Assembly (NCBI RefSeq): GCF_035222275.1
Contig: NW_026946361.1
Span: 124,001-188,000, forward strand
DNA: 64,000 nt
Direction: 5' to 3'
DNA from: Podospora bellae-mahoneyi
Taxonomy: Eukaryota > Ascomycota > Sordariomycetes > Sordariales > Podosporaceae
The translations under genes were made by a program, and so were the position numbers. The notes under the pieces were generated by a model that saw nothing but the letters and a program-made list of their open reading frames with translations, made no database searches and had not been told where the DNA came from. Shown here piece after piece: positions 31,789-41,058 of this stretch (its first letter is position 1; each line of letters starts with the position of its first letter).

Positions 31789-32769
31789 TCACGAAGCAAG
31801 CCACAAGCCACCAGCGAGGGCACCTCCGGCCACAGCCCACAAGCTTATGGCCTTCCTCCCCACCGCAACGCCTCTCATCCTTTGAACCAACTTCTCCCCA
31901 AGTGGCTGGATACTCCTTTCGAAGGAATCATAATCTTTGGCAGCCCAATCAGCCCCATCCTTGCCAGGCACTGCATCTTCGCCCGTAAACGCCACATACA
32001 ACACATCCATTCCGTCGTAGCCGCTGTCACCTGTCATATTCTTTCCCCAACAGGCGGTGGCAAGCGCTATGCTTACCTCGCCTACCATGGGATTGTCGCC
32101 GTCATCTCCGTTTGTGTCGCCCCAGATGCCATACACCAGCTTGTTGCCTGGGCACACAACAGCCATTACGGACAATGGTCTCACGCCGTAGTCTGTTGGG
32201 TCAAACGTCCGCCAACCAGGTTTGCTACCGCTATTTCCAAAGACGACATACGGGTGTACATAAGTATTGAGGTCGGATATACCAACTTTGAAGGACTGAA
32301 TGAGGTCTCGGAAAGCCGTCGCGTCTTGGTAGTCCGGACTTCTTCCTAACGAGCACCTTCCGTCGTCTTGACTACCACCTTGCACGCCGTCGCAGTCGAC
32401 ATCCATGTTGGAAAGGGTTCCATTGCCGCCGGAGAGGTAGATGATGGAGGGTCGATGGGGGTCATTGGTGCAGTATGAGGTGGCTTTGCAGATGTCAGCA
32501 CGATGCTAAGGATGACAGTTTTCATCGAACATGAACGTACTGTTTGTGCCATCATCAATGCTGTAAAAGCCCCCGGCCAAGCTATGTTGGCACGACGCGA
32601 CCCTGTCCTTCAGCCCTTGGTAAAAGTCGTTCAAGTTATGGGGGACAGCATTGGCAAGGAAGGAGCTGTCGCCAGATGTTGGAGTCGCGGCGAGAAACAA
32701 TAATAGTGTGCTGAATGTTCTCTTGCATAATTGAAGAGTGGGATATCGCATCGGATTCGCCGTGGACAT
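31789..32769 (-). CDS. GH75 endo-chitosanase, about 307 aa, hydrophobic C-terminus
   Basis: It cleaves beta-1,4 links in chitosan (partly deacetylated chitin). Exon 1 is 32769-32541 and exon 2 is 32483-31789 (intron 57 nt, donor gtacgt). The sum is 924 nt from the first ATG; a start at 32751 is also possible (301 aa). The hydrophobic N-terminus (KRTFSTLLLFLAATPTSG) is a signal peptide. Family landmarks follow in order: GGFYSIDDGTN, SNMDVDCDGVQGG, HPYVVFGNSG, LSVMAVVCPGNKLVYGIWGD and MVGEVSIALATACWGK. The catalytic Asp and Glu of GH75 correspond to the Asp of WGDTNGDDG and the Glu of VGEVS. The C-terminus, KAISLWAVAGGALAGGLWLA, is hydrophobic and may be a GPI signal or membrane tail, which is unusual for a chitosanase. 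Confidence 0.92.
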
Positions 32770-33481
32770 GATCCCGGGCTGGAAGTTGGGGTCCAGCAAC
32801 TACCTTATGGAAATTGCATAAAAAAATCCAAAAGCATTACCTGGCTATTCTCTACTGCGTCTTTGCGCAAATGAAATGGAATAGAAAACAGGGTGTCATC
32901 GTGCTTTTCTCTTGCGCGACCTCAAATCTCATGACAGGTCGTGAGAGGCGGCGCAGCTCCCTGCATTCACGGTCCACTCAGCGGACAGGCCCGAGCCGGA
33001 ATCGCGGTCGGATTTAAGCTTCAGCTGGTGCTTCTTCGGACAGCAACCGCAACGGCCCAATCGGAAAAGAGGTCGCCGAGGCGAGACAACCTCACAGACA
33101 TCGTATTGCGCATTTTGACCTCCAAAAAGAAACACCACGAGTGCCCTTCACAATCAGCCAACCAGTCTCGGGGAGACACACGTCTGACGGAGTGACCGCA
33201 GAATTGAAAAGTTGCGCTTCCGAAGGCGCCGGGATGATCTGTGTAAGATTTCGACGCGCTGATCGGCTTGAAACATTAAACTGACCATGTTATCACTCTC
33301 AGTGTCTTTGAGATGGCGTCGGATTGTCGTTATGTTCGGTGGCGCTGTTTTTCCGGCCGGAGGCCCCGCAAGATGTCCACTCCAGTGTTTCCGTCACCTA
33401 TCGCCTAGAGAATCGCGCTATCTGGTAACAGCAACCCTTCGGCTTCCGACTCTTTGTTCACTGATATCTCCGCACAACAGG
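32770..33481. other. Divergent spacer
   Basis: 712 bp between the minus-strand chitosanase and the plus-strand acetyltransferase, serving as both promoters. Short frames only. Confidence 0.6.
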
Positions 33482-34105
33482 ATGAGTAGCCTATTGCAAA
33501 TCATAGACCTGCACAACCCTGTCGAGTTCGACGAGCTCCTTCATCAACGAGATCTCTGTGGCTGGGACAAGATGGCATCGGATATCGAGGCTTGGCGAAC
33601 AGCCATGGATGCCGGAACCAGAGCAATGTTCTGGATTGTCCCGCCGTCTCTTGCCCACCTCCCCCTTCCAGACCGGTGCGCAGGACATATTGCTTTGGTC
33701 AGCGAGATGAGCCCCCCTAACGAGGAGCTCGCCCGACCGGACAAGTCTATCCTTTATATCTCGTCACTCTTCATCCGACCCGAGCACCGCGGAGGGCTTG
33801 GCCGAAAAGCGGTTCAGGCGCTTGAATCTTGGGCAAAAGTGCCCCCCTACGGCTCACCTCATTGCGAAGCAATAACCCTGACTGCTTTGGACCGACGATA
33901 CACCGAGGATGACTCGGAAGAATGGGGTGGCGTGTGGGCCAGATTTGGTCAACAAGCACCAAAGAAAGGAAGCAGCACTGAAGATTGGTATGCCAGGATG
34001 GGCTATGTGAAGTGGAAGAGCCAGCCTATGTTCGACGAGCAGTTCCTCGATGGCACCAAGGTCAAGTTGGTTGCTGCTTTTCTGCGAAAGACTTTGAGGG
34101 AATAA
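33482..34105 (+). CDS. GNAT-family N-acetyltransferase, 207 aa
   Basis: A single exon; the start at 33482 (MSSLLQIIDLHNPVEFDELL) was chosen because upstream in-frame codons look non-coding and the ATG begins the folded region. The acetyl-CoA-binding motif A is visible as SSLFIRPEHRGGLGRKAVQA, with RGGLGRKA fitting R/Q-x-x-G-x-G/A. The preceding strand CAGHIALVS and the following ITLTALDR complete the fold, and DWYARMGYVKW near the C-terminus is the usual W-Y-x-x-x-G-F/Y element. The acceptor substrate cannot be inferred. It lies 222 bp upstream of the ankyrin gene on the same strand. Confidence 0.85.
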   Translation: MSSLLQIIDLHNPVEFDELLHQRDLCGWDKMASDIEAWRTAMDAGTRAMFWIVPPSLAHLPLPDRCAGHIALVSEMSPPNEELARPDKSILYISSLFIRPEHRGGLGRKAVQALESWAKVPPYGSPHCEAITLTALDRRYTEDDSEEWGGVWARFGQQAPKKGSSTEDWYARMGYVKWKSQPMFDEQFLDGTKVKLVAAFLRKTLRE

Positions 34106-34327
34106 ACAGAAGTTGGATATTTCTGAGTGTAATCTTTTTCAGTCATGACGGCCCGACGTGCGTTCAAATCAATTGGCTTATCCAGCTTATCCACCGCTAT
34201 CCAGGCAGCGACTCCACTACCAGTGATACGTAGGGTGAATGGCGGGCTCAGCATCAATACAATACGTCTCTGTGGTCTCCCACCTGCAACAAACCAACAG
34301 AAAGGAAAACTTGGGCCACCTCACGAC

Positions 34328-37300
34328 ATGACAGACATCGCCATGGATACCAGTGGCATTGAAGTCGATATGGTCCTCATAAACCCAGGAGACAAGACCG
34401 CCGAGCGGGGTGACCTCCAGACCTCTTTTCTCAACTGGCTACAAGACGACAACTCCAGAGCCAATTTGATCAACCATAGTGGGCATCGAAGACTTCTTAT
34501 GGAGTCTCTAGGACATACAACGCGCCCGCTTCATGTCTTGGAAGTTGCAGACCTCTTTCGGTTCTTACAGGCGAAAACCGACAACATGAGCGAGGGATCT
34601 GCCAAGGAGTACCTGCGGTCAGAATTTGGATCCGATCTCAAGATCTTGCCCAACAATACCATTGTCATCAATCAGTCCTTGGACACGAAATTATCTTCAG
34701 AAATTTCCCATGAGATACTGGCCATCATCTGTACCCGCTATCTATTGCATTCAGGCTGGGCAGACCATCATAACATCCGATCCCCAGCCCAGGACGGGTG
34801 CGCGGATGAGAATAGCGAAGAGGAAGAGGAAGCGTACGACACGAGAGTGACGAGTGAAGAGTTTGCTCCTCTTCGCCTTCAGTTCCCATTCATTGCCTAT
34901 GCAGCGCGGCACTGGATGGTTCACGTGGCCAAGACATGTCATTCTCATGACAGCTTGCCCCTGCTTTTGGTATCTGTCCTAGACGAGTTTCTCTTGCAAA
35001 ATCCCAGGCCCTTCAGCGCCTGGATCGACATTGAATGGCGGCCATATGAAATGGGCGATTGGGTCACCACCGGCCACGGTGTCACCGCCCTTCATGTCGC
35101 GGCTCGCTATGGATGGAGACAGTACCTGGCTGCCCTGGTTGAGCGCTCCGCCACCAACGCAGAGCTGGATATTGACGGGGTTGACTTCAGCTCAAAGCAA
35201 ACCCCGCTGTTTTTTGCGGCCAAGTATGGACACGCCGATTGTGTCAAATTACTGGCTGATGCCGGTGCCAGCCTTGAGATCAAGAATTGCAGCAAAGTCA
35301 ATGTCTTGCGCCAAGCGATTGTTCGCAACCACGTTGCCGTGGTCAAAGTCCTGCTAGATTTGGGCCTGGATCCTATGCGGGAAGAGGGCAGCCGAGCCGG
35401 TAGCCCGGCGCTGAGATTGGCCTGCGAAAATGGGCAACTTGAGATTGTTGAAGCATGTTTGCCATGGCTAAAGGATCCTGAGGATGCCTACCGGGCCCTT
35501 GACTGGGCATTGACAAGGCGCGGCAACGTCTGTGTGGTGCAACGGCTTCTCCAGCATCCCGGTATCGACGTCAACAAAATCATTCGAGGCAATACGCTGC
35601 TCATCAAGGCATGCTGGTTTCATGATGTGGACTGCATGCAAATGTTGCTTTGCGCTGGAGCAGATGTCAACATCCTTGGATGTGGGGGTGACTTTGAGGA
35701 CAATGGCACAAACTCGGATAGAGAAAGACATCCCCTGTCGCAATGGGTACAATGGGGAGATGCTGATGTCACGGCCTTGGAAGTCTACTGCTGCAGGCAG
35801 CGCCGTCCAAAGAAGCTGGATTCTAAAGCTCAACTGGAGCTCAAGCAGGGCCTTAACTTGCTTATTGGAGCTGGAGCCGACCTCCACCGCCGCAACAAGA
35901 GAGGTTTTGCCCCTATCGACATTGCAGCAAACCACCCGACCGCGCTACGACTTCTGATCGAGGCAGGCGCTGATTTCCATCACGAGAGTTCAGATGGAAG
36001 TACATTGCTGCACGTACCCAGAACCGGGGAGGACGGCTGGGAGCTTACCAAATTCCTTGTTGGAAAAGGCTTGAGCGTTGACAAGCCAAGATCAGACGGG
36101 CAAACACCATTTCATCTTTACATGAAAGAATATCTGAAAAGATACAGCTGTGACCGTGCAGCTGGATATCGGGATGCTGTCCGGTTCGTAGAGGAGCTAG
36201 GCCCTGACTGTTCGGTAGTTGATGCTGAAGGAAATGGAATTTTGCACATTCTCTTCATATCTAACGAAACAATTTCCGGAAAGCTTTCCGACTGGAATGA
36301 AGATCTCAAAAGAATTTTCGAAAGGCTCATTGCTCACGGTGCGCTGGTCCTCGAAAAGAATTACGCCGGAGAATCGTTGATCCATCTGGTGTCGGCCGAG
36401 AACATCGAAGCGATCCAATTTCTGATTGAGAAGGGTGTCGATCTCGAGACTCAAGATGACGAGGGCAAAACACTGTACATGCGAGCTGTGACTCAGGTAT
36501 ACGCTACCAAAACCCTGGATCGGCTTCAAGCGATGGGCGCCATGGTGAAGACGCGGGATTTCAAGGGCCGCACAGTCCTACACGAGGCGATCAAAGGTCA
36601 CCGAACCGGCAAACTTGACATGATGGCGAAACGGCAACCGCTGGCCTACCTTGTCGAAGATCTTCAACTGGACCCCAGCGTCACTGACAATGAGGGCAAT
36701 AGCCTTCTCCATGAGCTTGCGAGTTGCGACACAGATGAGTACAATCTTTATGGGGCATTGCTTGAATATGGGGTGGACAATGATGCGCGCAACAATGCCG
36801 GTCAGACCCCATTACATATCGTCTGTCAAAGGTGGGATGACAGCCACCTAAACTTTATGGCGTGGGGTGGATTTGAGAAGCAATTACTCTCCAGATCTCT
36901 CAAACACTGCACACACCAAGTCAATGCTGCGGACAACCATGGAGTCAGACCCATCCACTTGGCGGCCGAAAAGTCGGAATTTTTGGTCCAGCAACTTTTG
37001 GCTCTGGGAGCGACGATCATGGTAAGGACACATGACTGGATGACACCCTTACATATAGCCGCCAAAGAACACCAAAGTAATGTTGTTGCGATGCTGCTTA
37101 CTGCCGCTACAACCGGCAACTATGGGAATCCAAAAGAGTTTCTTGAAACCAAGGGCAAACCTAAAACGTATACCGTCGGCAGTAGATGGACGGGACGACA
37201 AACGGGAAAGGAGCTAGGGCATAGTGCTCTTTATTATGGTGTGCAGTCTGGACGCCCAGAGACCGTTTCGCTTCTTTTGGGGGCTGGCGCCGAGGTGAAG

Positions 37301-38515
37301 TGGCAATCCGCCAAACTTTTGCAGGCCTGCGCCAACTTTGAAGAAGAAAACCGCAAGCTACCCCCACACCGCAGGTCCGGCACCAGGTTGAACGAGATTT
37401 TGGACATGCTTGTCACTTCAGGACTTGACCTCTCAGCACGCGCCAGCAGGAGAATGAACTCAATCACGCCACTGCTGCAGTTTGATCTAGCTGTTCACCG
37501 AGCGCTGGACGCCGGGTTCGATCACACTGTTTCATGTCTCTTGCAATATCAGCAGCCATCGTCACAATCGTCAGTCTCTTTGGTGTTTGCGCGGAAGTGG
37601 TTTGAGAGGCGGAAGGAATCTGGAGCCTCCGTCTTTCGAGAGACGAGCAACTTGTTGAGCACGGCAGCGGGAGACGCTCAAGCCATCCACGCCCTGGTCC
37701 AAAAGCTTCTCCTGGCGCGCGAGTTCGAGGTGGTTGAGTACATCTGCACCGTTCCACAGCAGGGCGCAGATGACCCATTGGTTGCAATCGACGACAAGGG
37801 GAAAACAATTTTGCACCTACTAATAAACAACGGATATGCAGCCTTGCTCGAGCGCATCTCGAGAGCAAGGGAGCAGCATGACAATCCACTAGAAAGCCTG
37901 CAAGCTCTTGTGAGTCGACAGGAAAAGGAAGGCGCCATTTTCCCGCTGGTCCTCGCTGCTTGTCACCGGACGCTTCCCAATATGGCCGTCCTCCGTGTAT
38001 TGGTCGAGGTGGTGAAAGTGTCAATCAATGATCCCCGGCGGTTTAGGGAACATGTACGTCCGCATTTCAGTTCTGAGTGGCGTTACCATCAGGGATATAC
38101 GCCGCTTCATGGTGTGACAGGTCCAACACCATGGTGGCATTTGCACCAAGCTTTGCTATACTTGCTCTCGCAGAAACCCGACCTCGAGGTTTGTGCTCAG
38201 TATAGAGGAACGCCTCTTCACTTAGCACTTTCGCAAGCGGACAGTGATGGCAGTGCGGTTCGATTACTTCTAGAAGCAGGTGCCGATCCTAACGTGAAAT
38301 GGGGAGGGCGAAGCTGCTTTGCCGTTGCTATGCAAGCTGGCAAGACCGAGCTTGGGCGCCTGCTGTTGGCACATGGAGCCAAGGTCACCTCATCGGACTT
38401 GAAGCATGGAGCAGAGGATGGCAAAACGGAGTTCTTCTCCGCTTGCGGATACAGTCTGAGTAGTGAGGAAGAGAAGGAGTTGGCAAGCCTTCTAACCAAT
38501 GTCTCCAAAAAGTAG
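34328..38515 (+). CDS. Large ankyrin-repeat protein resembling an NLR without its NACHT domain, about 1395 aa
   Basis: A single long exon. I used the ATG at 34328 (MTDIAMDTSGIEVDMVL); the frame stays open to an ATG at 34145, only 40 bp after the preceding gene. The first ~240 residues resemble the section between the NACHT and the repeats of fungal NACHT-ankyrin proteins: RPLHVLEVADLFRFL, ISHEILAIICTRYLLHSGW and FPFIAYAARHWMVHVAKTC. No Walker A or B motif exists in the frame. From about base 35070 to the end there are roughly 20 ankyrin units, several very clear (TPLFFAAKYGHADCVKLLAD, TPLHIAAKEHQSNVVAMLL, TPLHLALSQADSDGSAVRLL), with irregular insertions. By family it would be an intracellular recognition or scaffolding protein; loss of the switch domain makes its role uncertain. 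Confidence 0.88.
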   Translation: MTDIAMDTSGIEVDMVLINPGDKTAERGDLQTSFLNWLQDDNSRANLINHSGHRRLLMESLGHTTRPLHVLEVADLFRFLQAKTDNMSEGSAKEYLRSEFGSDLKILPNNTIVINQSLDTKLSSEISHEILAIICTRYLLHSGWADHHNIRSPAQDGCADENSEEEEEAYDTRVTSEEFAPLRLQFPFIAYAARHWMVHVAKTCHSHDSLPLLLVSVLDEFLLQNPRPFSAWIDIEWRPYEMGDWVTTGHGVTALHVAARYGWRQYLAALVERSATNAELDIDGVDFSSKQTPLFFAAKYGHADCVKLLADAGASLEIKNCSKVNVLRQAIVRNHVAVVKVLLDLGLDPMREEGSRAGSPALRLACENGQLEIVEACLPWLKDPEDAYRALDWALTRRGNVCVVQRLLQHPGIDVNKIIRGNTLLIKACWFHDVDCMQMLLCAGADVNILGCGGDFEDNGTNSDRERHPLSQWVQWGDADVTALEVYCCRQRRPKKLDSKAQLELKQGLNLLIGAGADLHRRNKRGFAPIDIAANHPTALRLLIEAGADFHHESSDGSTLLHVPRTGEDGWELTKFLVGKGLSVDKPRSDGQTPFHLYMKEYLKRYSCDRAAGYRDAVRFVEELGPDCSVVDAEGNGILHILFISNETISGKLSDWNEDLKRIFERLIAHGALVLEKNYAGESLIHLVSAENIEAIQFLIEKGVDLETQDDEGKTLYMRAVTQVYATKTLDRLQAMGAMVKTRDFKGRTVLHEAIKGHRTGKLDMMAKRQPLAYLVEDLQLDPSVTDNEGNSLLHELASCDTDEYNLYGALLEYGVDNDARNNAGQTPLHIVCQRWDDSHLNFMAWGGFEKQLLSRSLKHCTHQVNAADNHGVRPIHLAAEKSEFLVQQLLALGATIMVRTHDWMTPLHIAAKEHQSNVVAMLLTAATTGNYGNPKEFLETKGKPKTYTVGSRWTGRQTGKELGHSALYYGVQSGRPETVSLLLGAGAEVKWQSAKLLQACANFEEENRKLPPHRRSGTRLNEILDMLVTSGLDLSARASRRMNSITPLLQFDLAVHRALDAGFDHTVSCLLQYQQPSSQSSVSLVFARKWFERRKESGASVFRETSNLLSTAAGDAQAIHALVQKLLLAREFEVVEYICTVPQQGADDPLVAIDDKGKTILHLLINNGYAALLERISRAREQHDNPLESLQALVSRQEKEGAIFPLVLAACHRTLPNMAVLRVLVEVVKVSINDPRRFREHVRPHFSSEWRYHQGYTPLHGVTGPTPWWHLHQALLYLLSQKPDLEVCAQYRGTPLHLALSQADSDGSAVRLLLEAGADPNVKWGGRSCFAVAMQAGKTELGRLLLAHGAKVTSSDLKHGAEDGKTEFFSACGYSLSSEEEKELASLLTNVSKK

Positions 38516-39758
38516 CTAGTACAGACACAGAATCGGACGCCTCTCTGGCTTTCGACTTTGGACTTTATTCAGAGAGTTCCCTCACTTGTTTCATTATAGC
38601 AAAGCCCTTCAACGCCCTGCCACAGCTTCAACAGGTCATTCATACTATGAGGGTATATCACTCGATGCGGAACCTGGGTACCTTTCTCTCTGACAACCCG
38701 ATCTTGTCATCACAATCCGTCTGCCAAGTGACGGAGAAATTGTATACTGCTATTTTCTTTGCGGAATTGGCAGGCAGACTTCCGATTCCGTTGGACGCAG
38801 GTGATTTTGCGCACCATTTGGATTGGATGAGAACCTCGAATACCATGACTACCTGAGGGATTACAATCCATCTTGACAAGACGACACTGAGCTGGGCGGA
38901 ATGGGCCTTGGGTCTGGTCAACACTGTCGTAACCACATTATCCTCCTGCGAAATGAGAACATGATAGGCGCGCGTCGCGGCGTCAAGCTCGGTGCAATTC
39001 GACCTGTTTCTTAACGGTCCGAAACGCATCACAAGGCCCCTGATATCACCGGTATTTGTGCGTAGCCAAGATTCGGCACCGCCGTTAGGCCCGTGGGATC
39101 CGTTGGGCGGCCTGGAGCATCCCCATCACCTGCTGCATGTCACGCAAGCGAGTGTTTTCCGGGGAATGTGGGTCTCTCTTCTTCGTCAGAGTCTCAAAGG
39201 CAGCAGCAACTGCCGGGAGGTCGTTTGAGGAGTCTGGTCCCGATCCCCGTTGTCTTAGTTCGGCTCTTGGCTTTGTCGGTACCAAGTTGGGCAGCCATCT
39301 CGTCAACGTCTCCGCCCAGTGTGTCTCGTTTCCGATCGGGGGAAGGCTTGGCGGGGAGATGACATTCCAGTTTCGTGGTTCACGGAGGCAAGTTTGACTT
39401 GAGTTTTTGAAAACTGGGCTGCAGCCCCTGAAAATATCAACGGGGAATAATGGATATCTTCCAGGAATCAACGGCCACCGCTAATAACAGTGGATCACGT
39501 ACCGGGGATGCGCGCCTATCCAAGCTCTTATCCAAGACCATGAGAAATGGCAGTGCCTAGGATGAAGGGCTGAGAGCCTGACGATGAGAGCTAGGTGTGA
39601 TAAGCGAAGCATGGCTAGATTTCATGGTATCACGACGTGTGCTGGACATAAGAGAAAGTATAAGACGCCAACCTTCCTCGCATCATGATGCCTCCTGGAC
39701 GTGCCAGGCAGCCAGGAAAACAGCGCCTTCGTCGCTTCCTCCGTCTCCAACCATCACC
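38516..39758. other. Intergenic; weak coding-like signal on the minus strand
   Basis: 1.24 kb between two plus-strand genes. Two adjoining minus-strand frames (39471-39085 and 39032-38658) have non-repetitive, coding-like composition (for instance LPAVAAAFETLTKKRDPHS and TRAYHVLISQEDNVVTTVL), but neither begins with a convincing ATG and I could not join them by clear splice sites. They are not called as a gene. Confidence 0.4.
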
Positions 39759-40722
39759 ATGCATTTCAGCGTTGCTGGCATTGCCCTCTGGGCCCTTGCG
39801 GCCACACAGGGTGTCGAGGCTCACTACCGCTACAGCAAGCTCATCGTCAACGGCAGGGTGACCAACGACTGGGAGTACGTCCGCGAGAACAGCAACTTCA
39901 TCATGCCCACCAAGCAGTTCCTCCAGCCCAGCGATGACTTCCGCTGCAACTCGGGGTCCTTCGCCAACGCGGGCAGGACCAAAGTCCACAAGGTCAACCC
40001 AGGCGACAGCATCGGGTTCCGCCTGTGGAACGGCGGCAAGATTCTCCACCCCGGACCTACCACCATCCACATGTCCCGGGCTCCCGGTGACGTGCGCCAG
40101 TACAGAGGCGATGGCGATTGGTTCAAGGTTCAGGAGACTCTGATCTGCAGAGCCCCCGGCCGCTACCTCGCCGACACCGACTGGTGCTCCTGGGATCAGC
40201 CCGACCAGACCTTCACCCTTCCTCGCGATACCCCTCCTGGCCAGTATCTCGTCCGCGTTGAGCACATCGCCCTGCACGGCGCCCAGAGCGGAGACACCGA
40301 GTTCTATTGTAAGCAACTTCCCTCCCTTCTTTCTCCTACCATCCCCCATGTGCTAACACCGGTAAACAGTCACTTGCGCCCAAATCGAAGTCGGCGGCAA
40401 CGGCAACGGCCGCCCCGGCCCCTTGGTCAAAATCCCCGGTCTGTACAACTCCAACGACCCGGCCCTCCGTTTCTGGATCTATGGCGTTCCATCCTACCCC
40501 TATACCCGCGTCGGGCAGCACGCCGTTTGGACTGGTGGCCAGTATGGCGGCGGCGGCGGCGGTGGCTCTCCCGCCCCTGCGCCCTCGCCCGCTCCCGGCA
40601 ACGGCGGCGGCACCGTTCCTCTTTGGGGACAATGTGGTGGAGAGGGCTACACTGGTCCTACCCGCTGTGCCGAGGGCACCTGCAAGGTTAGCAACCAGTG
40701 GTACTCTCAGTGCGTGAACTAG
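39759..40722 (+). CDS. AA9 lytic polysaccharide monooxygenase with C-terminal CBM1, 300 aa
   Basis: A copper enzyme that oxidatively cleaves cellulose or related glucans outside the cell. Exons are 39759-40308 and 40370-40722 (intron 61 nt; sum 903 nt). The signal peptide [21 protein letters not shown] is cleaved before His22, which as the new N-terminus forms the histidine brace with the His in [16 protein letters not shown]. The AA9 end motif appears as [20 protein letters not shown] with axial-side Gln/Tyr partners nearby. After a Gly/Ser/Pro linker, a CBM1 of about 35 residues closes the protein: [16 protein letters not shown] and NQWYSQCVN, with four cysteines and aromatic residues for cellulose binding. 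The length matches the family. Confidence 0.96.
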
Positions 40723-41058
40723 GCTCGAGACGAAACCGAGAGGAGTTTGCTGGGACGACGGCAGGACGACGGCAGGACGCAGTCATTCGTTAGAACAGTC
40801 AATAGTAAATTCCTCCCGCATCAGTACTATCTGCTTACCAACGTACTTTTGTTTGTAGAGAACAACTGGACGCAGAAGACGCAAGCATTGGGCCACTGTT
40901 CTACTTTTGTGACATTAGCATTCAATTCAGGGGCTCAGAGGGGGGGACAACAAAACCTCAGGTTCTTGCGTTTGAAGAAACCGGACAAGCACTCACAGCA
41001 CTAAAGTCTGAACACGTAGTTTTCACGTGGATCAATTTCTTGATTATCTAGAGCCCGT
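40723..41058. other. Convergent 3' spacer
   Basis: 336 bp after the LPMO stop, up to the end of the minus-strand frame at 41059. An imperfect gacggcaggac duplication occurs at about 40757-40780. Nothing coding. Confidence 0.55.

Noticed and set aside
34145-34327. Upstream in-frame start that would add 61 residues to the ankyrin protein
   Set aside because: It begins only 40 bp after the preceding stop codon, the added residues look non-homologous, and ttttcag before it may be part of a 3' end. The ATG at 34328 was preferred, though not proven.
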